A stretch of DNA of 6,461 nucleotides. Source: an uncultured Treponema sp. GTDB taxonomy: Bacteria; Spirochaetota; Spirochaetia; Treponematales; Treponemataceae. The stretch's first letter is position 1. The number at the start of each line of letters is the position of its first letter. The stretch is taken from positions 1 through 6,461 of the forward strand of contig CAJOQA010000100.1 in NCBI GenBank assembly GCA_905236465.1. Direction: 5' to 3'. Below are positions 1-5,438 of the stretch, piece after piece. Position numbers and translations under genes: made by a program. The notes below the pieces were generated by a model. That model was given only the letters and a program-made list of their open reading frames with translations, had not been told where the DNA came from and did no database searches.

Positions 1-123
1 AGCTGCAACACAATTTTCGCAGATGAAAATGTTGTCACTTGGTGCTTTTACTACCCTGCGGTTTGTATCTTGTGGTCTGCCGCAGAAAGCACAGTACTTT
101 TGGACGTTTTTCTCAAACCTCAT
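1..123 (-). CDS. clpX: ClpX, ATP-dependent unfoldase subunit of ClpXP (N-terminal 41 codons only)
   Basis: ClpX is the cytoplasmic AAA+ unfoldase that recognises substrates and feeds them into the ClpP chamber. Only the start of the gene is in the window; it runs off the left edge, so the ATPase domain is not visible. The 41 residues carry the ClpX zinc-binding domain: a CAFCG pair (Cys11, Cys14) and an ICENCV pair (Cys35, Cys38), the C-x2-C...C-x2-C pattern of the family. The ATG (123-121) overlaps the clpP TGA (122-120) as ATGA, so translation is probably coupled. An AGGGAG Shine-Dalgarno sequence lies at 134-139, inside the end of clpP, 10 bases before the ATG. The zinc domain directly after clpP makes ClpX near certain; ClpA has no such domain. 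Confidence 0.96.
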   Translation of the reverse strand, partial: MRFEKNVQKYCAFCGRPQDTNRRVVKAPSDNIFICENCVAA

Positions 124-737
124 TGCTTTTTATCTCCCTTTTTGGCACTGGTCATTATATGGTCAACTATTCCGTAAGCCATTGCCTCTTCTGCAGACAT
201 ATAGAAGTCACGCTCCATGTCTTTGGCAACTTCTTCCTGGCTTTTTCCTGTCTGTTCAGAGAAATACTGGATGCTAAGTTTTTTTAGCCTTACAATTTCT
301 TTTGCTTGAATAGCAATGTCGCTTTCTTGGCCCTGAGCACCACCCCAAGGTTGGTGAATCATAACTCTACTAGAAGGAAGCGCATATCTTTTACCTATTG
401 TTCCACCAGCAAGGAGTATGGCTCCCATGCTCGCAGCCTGCCCCATACAGATTGTCTGTACATCGCACTTTACATATTGCATAGTATCGTAGATTGCAAA
501 GCCTGCGGTAACACTTCCTCCAGGGCTATTTATGTACATATTGATATCCTTGTCTGGGTTTTCGCTTTCCAGGTAGAGAATCTGAGCTACAATCAAATCT
601 GCTGTTTCATCTCGGATTTCTCCGTCTACGAAAATAATGCGGTCTTTTAAGAGTCTGGAATACAAGTCGTAGGCACGCTCTCCGTTGCCGCTTCTTTCTA
701 TGACAGTTGGAACTAAAGTGTTCATATATTCATTCAT
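120..737 (-). CDS. clpP: ClpP, proteolytic subunit of ATP-dependent Clp protease
   Basis: This serine protease forms the two-ring tetradecameric chamber that degrades proteins unfolded by ClpX (or ClpA) in the cytoplasm. The 205 residues match the family's usual length. The catalytic triad is visible: Ser103 in GQAASMGA, His128 in MIHQP and Asp177 in ERDFYM, with the same 25- and 49-residue spacings as E. coli ClpP. The oxyanion-region motif SPGGSV is at 71-76, and the N-terminal segment VPTVIERSGNGERAYDLYSR is typical. I chose the ATG at 737 because GGAG (745-748) precedes it by 7 bases; Met5, which would give the commoner MNTLVPTVIE-like N-terminus, is 12 bases too far from that site. It is followed without a gap by clpX. 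A transcription terminator lies between tig and clpP, so clpP probably has its own promoter or depends on readthrough. Confidence 0.98.
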   Translation of the reverse strand: MNEYMNTLVPTVIERSGNGERAYDLYSRLLKDRIIFVDGEIRDETADLIVAQILYLESENPDKDINMYINSPGGSVTAGFAIYDTMQYVKCDVQTICMGQAASMGAILLAGGTIGKRYALPSSRVMIHQPWGGAQGQESDIAIQAKEIVRLKKLSIQYFSEQTGKSQEEVAKDMERDFYMSAEEAMAYGIVDHIMTSAKKGDKKQ

Positions 738-810
738 TTTTTTTCTCCGGCTGCGGACTTACATACATTTTTGCCTGTCTTGTTTCCGCACATACTATAA
801 ATATAAATAA
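738..810 (-). promoter_or_regulatory. clpP leader: -10-like box, leader hairpin and short upstream ORF
   Basis: Reading the minus strand toward clpP, a TATAGT box (794-799, 5 of 6 matches to the -10 consensus) follows the tig terminator, but I see no good -35 box, so the promoter call is weak. The leader holds a perfect 6-bp inverted repeat, TGCGGA (785-790) with TCCGCA (752-757), that would fold about 27 bases into a loop just upstream of the Shine-Dalgarno GGAG (745-748). Inside that loop an ATG at 768 opens a 12-codon reading frame with a weak AGG six bases before it; its TGA (732-730) lies just past the clpP ATG. A second ATG at 764 is followed at once by TAA. I infer possible leader control of clpP; no known motif such as CIRCE was found. 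Confidence 0.3.
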
Positions 811-875
811 AAAAACGGAATGCGACAAGACTCTACCGATATATTTTTATCGGTAAGATGCGACATTCCGTTTTT
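804..875 (-). terminator. Nested-hairpin intrinsic terminator between tig and clpP
   Basis: A perfect 12-bp outer stem (811-822 with 864-875, core ACGGAATG/CATTCCGT) encloses a second perfect 8-bp hairpin (TACCGATA at 834-841, TATCGGTA at 848-855, 6-base loop), with an 11/8-base internal loop. On the minus strand the stem runs straight into a U-rich tract (complement of 804-817), as for a strong intrinsic terminator of tig. The plus-strand reading also ends in five U, so it could work both ways. ATGCGACA occurs as a direct repeat in the two flanks of the inner hairpin (820-827 and 858-865). It would uncouple clpP-clpX from tig unless read through. Confidence 0.85.
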
Positions 876-898
876 AAGGTCAGTTAAAAGAATTGTTT

Positions 899-2275
899 TT
901 ACTGCTCGGCCTTAAAGAGGTCTGCAAAGGTAATTTTGTCGCCCTTTTCAACCTTTACCTGCTTGTAAAGATCTTCGTACAGTTTATTTTCTTTTGTATC
1001 ATCAATAAGGTACTCTTTTGCTTTAGCATCCTTGTAGTGTTCTTTTACCTCATCAACGGTTATGCCGTTTTCGTTTGCAATCTTTTCATATTCGGCATCG
1101 ATTTCTTCAGGGGTTACAGTGATGTTCTTTTCGCGTAAAAGGGCATCAACTAAGATGCGGCTCTTAAGCATTTTTTCTGTGTTTCCGGCCCACTGAGCAA
1201 GCATAGCTTCCTTTGTCTGACCAGATGAAAGAACCATCTTTTCAAGTTGCTCGGGTGTAGTCTGGAACTGGTTTGCCATCATTTCCCAACGGGCCTGATT
1301 TTCTGCTTCAATCATAGACTTTGGAAGCTCAAAGTCGTTCTTTTCTACAAGCTGGTTAAGAAGACTCTGACTCTTTACTTCACGGATCCTTCTGTCGCGG
1401 GCTGTTTCCATGTTGCGAGTAATATCCTTCTTTAAATCATCCAAAGTCTTGTATTTTTCGTTTACGTCCTGAGCCAAATCATCATCAAGGTCGGGGAGTG
1501 TGCGAACTTTTATTGCCTTTACGGTAACAGAGAGCTTCTTTGTTTTTCCGGCAAGATCTGCATCCTTGTCATCTGCTGCATAAGTCTTTGTGATTTCCTT
1601 TGTTTCATCCTTTTTCATTCCAAGGATTTCATCATCGATCTTATAGATGTTTTCGCCAGAACCTACGGTAAATACAAATCCTTCGCGTTCTGAACCTGCT
1701 ACTACAGCGCCAGAATCATCAAGTTCTTTATAGTCAATAGTAACAACGTTGTCTTTTTCTACAGGATCCCCATCCTTTTTGTCAAGAACAGCTGCATTGC
1801 GCTCCTGAATGGCCTTAAGTTCCTCTTCAAGTTCTTTTGCACCGACTTCTACCTGGGGTTCTTTTATAACAATACCCTTAAAGTTCAAGGCCTTTGCATC
1901 CACTGTTGGGAAGATATCGTATATTACTGTGTATGTCAAATCTTTGTCTGTTGCTAATTCAGGCATTTTATCGCCTTCAAGACGAGGCTGTGCGTAGGGA
2001 AGGGGACGATACTCTTTTGCATCATCGGCCTGAAGAATCTCATTCATGGATTTATCTATTAGGTCTCCCAAAATTTCAGCCTTAATAGACTCTCCATACT
2101 TGTTTTCTAATACAGATACGGGTACATGCCCCTTGCGGAATCCTGGAATCTGAATGTTTTTTGCATACTTTGCAATGCTACTCTTATATTCTGAAGCAAC
2201 ATCTTCTTTTGCGATTGTTGCAGTCAACTTTACTGCTGAATTTTCAATCTTGGTGATTTCCTTGGTTACGTTCAC
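899..2275 (-). CDS. tig: Trigger factor (ribosome-associated chaperone, peptidyl-prolyl isomerase)
   Basis: Trigger factor docks at the ribosomal exit tunnel and shields nascent chains. The 458 residues show the expected three parts: an N-terminal ribosome-binding domain (about 1-140) with the signature loop GFRKGHVP at 45-52; an FKBP-like PPIase domain (about 165-255, with VVTIDYKELDDSG and GSGENIYKIDDEILGMKKDE); and a helical C-terminal chaperone domain rich in Lys, Glu and Gln. Length is slightly above the E. coli protein (432). The start is GTG at 2275-2273, not ATG: an in-frame TAA (2278-2276) sits directly before it, GAGG (2284-2287) lies 8 bases upstream, and the next in-frame Met is residue 77, past the ribosome loop. 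It follows the tRNA-Gly terminator and precedes clpP-clpX, the common tig-clpP-clpX order. Its promoter is unclear; a CATATA -10-like box (2293-2298) has no good -35. Confidence 0.97.
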   Translation of the reverse strand: MNVTKEITKIENSAVKLTATIAKEDVASEYKSSIAKYAKNIQIPGFRKGHVPVSVLENKYGESIKAEILGDLIDKSMNEILQADDAKEYRPLPYAQPRLEGDKMPELATDKDLTYTVIYDIFPTVDAKALNFKGIVIKEPQVEVGAKELEEELKAIQERNAAVLDKKDGDPVEKDNVVTIDYKELDDSGAVVAGSEREGFVFTVGSGENIYKIDDEILGMKKDETKEITKTYAADDKDADLAGKTKKLSVTVKAIKVRTLPDLDDDLAQDVNEKYKTLDDLKKDITRNMETARDRRIREVKSQSLLNQLVEKNDFELPKSMIEAENQARWEMMANQFQTTPEQLEKMVLSSGQTKEAMLAQWAGNTEKMLKSRILVDALLREKNITVTPEEIDAEYEKIANENGITVDEVKEHYKDAKAKEYLIDDTKENKLYEDLYKQVKVEKGDKITFADLFKAEQ

Positions 2276-2304
2276 TTAGGTTTCCTCTTGCCTATATGAG
2301 ATTC

Positions 2305-2341
2305 AAAAAAAAAAGCGATTCAGTAAAAAACCAAATCGCTT
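2305..2341 (-). terminator. Intrinsic terminator after the tRNA-Gly pair
   Basis: An 8-bp perfect stem (AAGCGATT at 2313-2320 with AATCGCTT at 2334-2341, 13-base loop) runs directly into a U tract on the minus strand (complement of the A run 2305-2314). It lies 8 bases after the 3' end of the last tRNA-Gly and ends about 30 bases before the tig start, so tRNA transcription should mostly stop here. Confidence 0.85.
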
Positions 2342-2349
2342 ATCTTTAG

Positions 2350-2421
2350 AGCGGGAAACGGGAATCGGACCCGCGACATCAACCTTGGCAAGGTTGCGCT
2401 CTACTACTGAGCTATTCCCGC
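2350..2421 (-). tRNA. tRNA-Gly (GCC), promoter-distal copy
   Basis: The gene folds as a 72-base cloverleaf: acceptor GCGGGAA/TTCCCGC fully paired, anticodon loop TTGCCAA giving GCC (reads GGC and GGU), and discriminator U as expected for bacterial tRNA-Gly. CCA is not encoded (CTAAAG follows). The D loop is AGTAGTA and lacks the usual GG, and the T loop is TCCGATT with C in place of U55; the other four tRNA species in this window keep both GG and TTC. Identical to the copy at 2506-2577 and followed by a terminator. The acceptor, anticodon and discriminator show Gly identity, so a cloverleaf of this kind is surely a tRNA; whether it serves only translation is open. Confidence 0.97.
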
Positions 2422-2505
2422 AAAATAGATTTTTACTAAAAGTTGCACTTTTTTGTAAATATCTCGCGTTTTGGCAGCTTTTTCAGCCACTGCCCGGGCT
2501 GTTAG

Positions 2506-2577
2506 AGCGGGAAACGGGAATCGGACCCGCGACATCAACCTTGGCAAGGTTGCGCTCTACTACTGAGCTATTCCCGC
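2506..2577 (-). tRNA. tRNA-Gly (GCC), promoter-proximal copy
   Basis: Base-for-base identical to the copy at 2350-2421, including the odd AGTAGTA D loop and TCCGATT T loop, discriminator U and no encoded CCA (CTAACA follows). It is the first gene after the consensus promoter at 2622-2650, with a leader of about 37 bases. No terminator separates it from the second copy, so both are probably made from one transcript. Confidence 0.97.
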
Positions 2578-2621
2578 AAAACAGTTTGTTTAGCAAGTTG
2601 TACTTGATAAATCGTGAAAGA

Positions 2622-2650
2622 AAGATAGCATATAAAAAAAATAGTGTCAA
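2622..2650 (-). promoter_or_regulatory. Sigma70-type promoter for the tRNA-Gly pair
   Basis: On the minus strand, TTGACA (2645-2650, perfect -35) is followed after exactly 17 bases by TATCTT (2622-2627, 4 of 6 in the -10). Transcription would start near 2614-2616, about 37 bases before tRNA-Gly. The same -35 and spacing occur in front of tRNA-His. Confidence 0.75.
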
Positions 2651-2841
2651 GGACTTTTGGGAAAAATCAGATAAATTTTTATCAAATGGTTTTAATAGCT
2701 GTCTGTTGAGATCCTGAAACGAGTTGGGGATGAGTTTTTGAAAGAGATTCTAGTATGATACTTTGAAAAATTTATGTAGGGTTCAAAAAAATCAGGATTA
2801 CAAACTTTGGAATTTTTGTTAATGAAGAAAAAGAATAGGTT
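2651..2841. other. Intergenic AT-rich spacer, no gene seen
   Basis: No convincing reading frame, RNA gene or strong terminator was found between the tRNA-Gly promoter and tRNA-Leu. The only structure is a weak AT-rich imperfect inverted repeat (2735-2744 with 2761-2770, one central mismatch) that lacks a GC core. How the His-Arg-Lys-Leu transcript ends is therefore unclear. Confidence 0.5.
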
Positions 2842-2922
2842 TGCGAGGGGAGGGACTTGAACCCTCACGCCAATGGCACTAGATCCTAAGTCTAGCGTGT
2901 CTGCCAATTTCACCACTCTCGC
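2842..2922 (-). tRNA. tRNA-Leu (UAG)
   Basis: An 81-base class II tRNA with a long variable arm (TGCC-ATT-GGCG type) and anticodon loop CTTAGGA, giving UAG (reads CUN leucine codons). T loop TTCAAGT and discriminator A are standard; CCA is not encoded. The acceptor stem GCGAGAG/CCCTCGC contains one A6-C67 mismatch, with all other pairs Watson-Crick. It lies 19 bases after tRNA-Lys. Confidence 0.96.
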
Positions 2923-2941
2923 GTATGTTTTATCACGTTAA

Positions 2942-3014
2942 TGAGCGATGGGAGGATCGAACTCCCGACCCACAGATTAAGAGTCTGTTGCTCTACCAGC
3001 TGAGCTAATCGCCC
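2942..3014 (-). tRNA. tRNA-Lys (CUU)
   Basis: A 73-base cloverleaf with anticodon loop CTCTTAA, giving CUU (reads AAG). D loop with GG and T loop TTCGATC are standard; the acceptor GGGCGAT/ATCGCTC has one G-U wobble at 2-71 and discriminator A. CCA is not encoded. It starts only 5 bases after tRNA-Arg, so both must be cut from one precursor. Confidence 0.96.
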
Positions 3015-3019
3015 GTGAA

Positions 3020-3093
3020 TGCGTCCGACACGACTTGAACGTGCAACCTCCGGATTCGAAGTCCATTGCTCTATCCAATTGAGCTACGAACGC
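3020..3093 (-). tRNA. tRNA-Arg (UCG)
   Basis: A 74-base cloverleaf: acceptor GCGTTCG/CGGACGC with one U-G pair, anticodon loop CTTCGAA giving UCG (reads CGA and CGG), T loop TTCAAGT, discriminator A. CCA is not encoded. The anticodon stem ATGGA/TCCGG is weak at its top: A27-G43 is a mismatch and U28-G42 a wobble, leaving three Watson-Crick pairs next to the loop. It sits 42 bases after tRNA-His and 5 before tRNA-Lys. Confidence 0.95.
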
Positions 3094-3135
3094 AACTCGT
3101 TGATTGCCTTCTACTTTAGAAGTGTCAGTCAATCG

Positions 3136-3208
3136 GGTGCCTGGTGGGTTTCGAACCCACGACAACCAGATCCACAATCTGGGATTCTACCGCTGAACTA
3201 CAGGCACC
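3136..3208 (-). tRNA. tRNA-His (GUG)
   Basis: A 73-base tRNA with anticodon loop TTGTGGA, giving GUG. The encoded extra 5' G (G-1, position 3208) opposite C73 (3136) is the histidine identity element, present in the gene as in most bacteria. T loop TTCGAAA and short D loop AGCGGTA are standard; CCA is not encoded. First gene of the minus-strand tRNA operon, about 20 bases after its likely transcription start. Confidence 0.97.
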
Positions 3209-3226
3209 GTATAATCAATGAAAATC

Positions 3227-3255
3227 AGTTTATCGTAAATTGAATTTTGTGTCAA
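3227..3255 (-). promoter_or_regulatory. Sigma70-type promoter for the His-Arg-Lys-Leu tRNA operon
   Basis: On the minus strand, a perfect TTGACA (3250-3255) and TAAACT (3227-3232, 4 of 6) are separated by exactly 17 bases. The likely start lies about a dozen bases before the mature tRNA-His. It fires away from the EF-G promoter at 3304-3332, so 3209-3362 is a divergent control region. Confidence 0.75.
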
Positions 3256-3303
3256 TAGGTAATTTGCACTTTTGCTAATATTTCTTGCTTCAAAGCCCCT
3301 GTC

Positions 3304-3332
3304 TTGTTTAAGTTTGCAGTTTTTTATATAAT
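3304..3332 (+). promoter_or_regulatory. Promoter for the EF-G paralogue gene
   Basis: A perfect TATAAT (3327-3332) lies 17 bases after TTGTTT (3304-3309, 3 of 6). Transcription would start near 3338-3340. That is after the upstream in-frame ATG at 3333, which has no Shine-Dalgarno sequence, so this promoter decides the start codon in favour of the ATG at 3363, reached after a leader of about 24 bases. Confidence 0.65.
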
Positions 3333-3362
3333 ATGAAGACTTTGTTTTTTTGGGGAAAAATC

Positions 3363-5399
3363 ATGCTTGAAAAAATGCGTAATATTGGCATTATGGCACA
3401 TATTGATGCTGGAAAGACTACCACTACTGAAAGAATTGTATATTATTCAGGAAAAATACACAAGATTGGTGAGATTGACGATGGCGCTGCTACTATGGAC
3501 TTTATGAAGCAGGAGCAGGAGAGGGGAATTACAATTGCTTCAGCTGCAATCACAACAGAATGGAAGGGATATCAGATAAATATAATAGACACCCCAGGGC
3601 ATGTGGACTTTACTGCCGAAGTTGAGCGTTCTTTAAGGGTGTTAGACGGAGCTGTCGCTGTAATCTGTGCGGTAGGCTGGGTTCAGCCACAGACTGAAAC
3701 TGTTTGGAAGCAGGCTGACGAGTTTAATGTTCCTCGCATTTGTTTTGTAAATAAAATGGACAGGATTGGGGCAGATTTTTATGGGGCCATGGCAGATGTC
3801 AATAAAAAGTTTGCTTGCCAAACTGTGGCTTTGGAAATTCCAATTGGTGCCGGCAGTGATTTTGACGGTGTGGTTGACCTTTTAAATATGAAGGAAATTC
3901 ATTGGGATGCTGATTCTGAAGGTGAAAAATTTACCGTAGGTGACATTAGCGATGCAATGAAGGAGCAGGCTACGGAATGGCATGATAAGCTTCTGGATGC
4001 CGTTGCGGGAACTGATGATGAGCTTGCAGAAAAATACCTTGAGGGTCAGGAAATTTCTGTTGATGAGTTGAAGGCTGCTATCAGGAAGGCTGTTATAGGA
4101 AGAACTTTGGTTCCCTTCCTTTGCGGTTCAAGCCGTCATAATCAGGGGGTACAACCCCTGATGGATGCTGTAATAGATTACTTGCCTTGTCCTACTGATA
4201 TTCCTCCGGCTTCAGGTCTCCATGTAAAAAAGGACCTTGAGGAATCAGTAGAAGTTCCTTGCAATCCGGATGCAAAGATGCCCTTGGGCTTAGTCTTTAA
4301 GATTCAGTATGATAGCCAGATGGGAATTCTTAGTTTTGTCCGCATGTATTCTGGAAAGATTACTGCTGGAAGCCAGGTATTTAATGTTGGCAAGAAGAAA
4401 AGGGAGCGGGTCAACAGGATTTTACGTGTAAACGCTAACCGGATGGAGCAGATGGATAGCGTGAGCGCGGGGGACATTGCGGTCTTTGTTGGTTTAAAGC
4501 TTTCGCAAACAGGTGATACTTTGGGAAGTGAAGGCTGGCCTGTTCTTTTGGAGAGTGTAAAATTCCCTGAGCCGGTAATATCTATTGCAATTGAAAGTGA
4601 GACAATGAGTGACCGCGATAAGTTGAACCAGACACTTGAGATTTTGAGCAGGGAGGATCCTACCTTTACACATAGGGACGATGCTGAGACCGGTCAGCTG
4701 GTAATCAGCGGAATGGGGGAATTGCATTTAAGTGTTCTAGTTACGAGAATACGCGATGACTTTAAGGTAAACTGTAGGGAAGGTGCCCCTCAGGTAACAT
4801 ACAGAGAAGCAGTTACTGCACCTGCTGATTATACTGAAACCTATAGCCGCGTTCTTGGCGGTAAGGAGAATACGGCAGGTCTAACCATACACGTAGAGCC
4901 TCGTAAGACTGGAGAAGGAAATTTGTATACTTGCGCTGTTAAGAAGTCCGCTGAAATTCCTGAGGAGATTTTTGCCGCAATAGAGCAGAGCATAAATAAT
5001 TCTTTTGCCTCTGGTATTCGTATGGGCTACCCCTGCACTGATACAGCTGTGACCCTTACTGCAATTGACTATAATCAGCTTACTTCTACAACCTTTGCCT
5101 TTGAGGCGGCTGCGGCAGAAGCTTTTGATAAGGCCTGTAATGCAGCAAGCCCTGAGCTCTTAGAGCCTGTTATGAATGTTGACATTGAAAGCCCCGCAGA
5201 GTTTACAGGGGAAGCCATGAGCCAAGTAACACAAAACGGTGGAATGATCAGCAGCATGGATGAAAAGTCCGGTGGGGCTGTAATCCATGCGCAGGCACCT
5301 ATGGCAAAGATGTTCGGCTTTTCTACAAAACTTAGGTCTGTAACGCAGGGTAGGGCTTCTTTTGGAATGACATTCAGCCATTTCCAGAAGAAGGTGTAA
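3363..5399 (+). CDS. fusA: Elongation factor G paralogue, EF-G2 type (probable ribosome recycling GTPase)
   Basis: A 678-residue translational GTPase with the five EF-G domains. The GTPase motifs are intact: AHIDAGKT (12-19), RGITI (54-58), DTPGH (76-80), NKMD (130-133) and CGSS (254-257). Domain II is about 305-395, III 400-475, IV 476-600, V 600-678. Domain IV departs from canonical EF-G: the GGRGQYGHV stretch is replaced by LGGKENTAGL (498-507), and the tip normally reading YHDVDSS reads YNQLTST (570-576), with Asn571 where the translocation-critical His stands. From memory, Borrelia EF-G2 (fusB), shown to act in ribosome recycling with RRF and not in translocation, has the same kind of change. 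I infer this is that paralogue and that a second, true EF-G lies elsewhere. The start at 3363 has GGGG (3352-3355) 7 bases upstream; an in-frame ATG at 3333 precedes the likely transcription start. Transcribed alone. Confidence 0.93.
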   Translation: MLEKMRNIGIMAHIDAGKTTTTERIVYYSGKIHKIGEIDDGAATMDFMKQEQERGITIASAAITTEWKGYQINIIDTPGHVDFTAEVERSLRVLDGAVAVICAVGWVQPQTETVWKQADEFNVPRICFVNKMDRIGADFYGAMADVNKKFACQTVALEIPIGAGSDFDGVVDLLNMKEIHWDADSEGEKFTVGDISDAMKEQATEWHDKLLDAVAGTDDELAEKYLEGQEISVDELKAAIRKAVIGRTLVPFLCGSSRHNQGVQPLMDAVIDYLPCPTDIPPASGLHVKKDLEESVEVPCNPDAKMPLGLVFKIQYDSQMGILSFVRMYSGKITAGSQVFNVGKKKRERVNRILRVNANRMEQMDSVSAGDIAVFVGLKLSQTGDTLGSEGWPVLLESVKFPEPVISIAIESETMSDRDKLNQTLEILSREDPTFTHRDDAETGQLVISGMGELHLSVLVTRIRDDFKVNCREGAPQVTYREAVTAPADYTETYSRVLGGKENTAGLTIHVEPRKTGEGNLYTCAVKKSAEIPEEIFAAIEQSINNSFASGIRMGYPCTDTAVTLTAIDYNQLTSTTFAFEAAAAEAFDKACNAASPELLEPVMNVDIESPAEFTGEAMSQVTQNGGMISSMDEKSGGAVIHAQAPMAKMFGFSTKLRSVTQGRASFGMTFSHFQKKV

Positions 5400-5404
5400 G
5401 GATA

Positions 5405-5437
5405 CCTCTAAAAAACGCTTACGTGACTTTTTAGAGG
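5405..5437. terminator. Inverted repeat between convergent genes, possible bidirectional terminator
   Basis: CCTCTAAAAA (5405-5414) and TTTTTAGAGG (5428-5437) form a perfect 10-bp stem with a 13-base loop. It fills the 39-base gap between the EF-G stop (5399) and the transferase stop (5441-5439) and serves as the only candidate end for both transcripts. No U tract follows on either strand, so it is not a canonical intrinsic terminator; the U run lies inside the stem. Confidence 0.55.
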
Positions 5438-5438
5438 C

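Larger units (their letters stand above)
2346..2581 (-). repeat. Tandem 80-bp exact duplication carrying tRNA-Gly
   Basis: The 80 bases 2346-2425 and 2502-2581 are identical, offset by 156 bases. The repeat reaches a little past the tRNA on both sides (TTAGA on the 3' side of the gene, AAAA on the 5' side). The spacer between (2426-2501) differs from the other flanks; it holds two mutually exclusive 5-bp stems (GGCAG 2473-2477 with CTGCC 2490-2494, and CAGCC 2484-2488 with GGCTG 2497-2501) and a weak promoter-like TTTACA (2454-2459). Two identical copies so close suggest recent duplication or continuing gene conversion. Confidence 0.95.

Noticed and set aside
23..650. Plus-strand frames opposite clpX and clpP
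   Set aside because: Shadows of conserved minus-strand genes with an intact catalytic triad; no ribosome sites.
2385..2717. Plus-strand open frame with a repeated peptide across the tRNA-Gly pair
   Set aside because: The repeat is just the antisense translation of the two identical tRNA genes; there is no ribosome site and no protein family resemblance.
2735..2770. Inverted repeat downstream of tRNA-Leu as a terminator
   Set aside because: The arms are almost only A and T, have a central mismatch and a 16-base loop, and no clean U tract follows.
2692..3243. Several open frames on both strands over tRNA-Leu, Lys, Arg and His
   Set aside because: They read through clear cloverleaf tRNA genes; such frames are well-known false proteins.
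3333..3362. Upstream in-frame ATG extending the EF-G paralogue by 10 residues
   Set aside because: It directly follows a perfect TATAAT whose transcription start would lie after it, it has no Shine-Dalgarno sequence, and EF-G proteins usually begin close to the RNIGIMAHIDAGKT segment.
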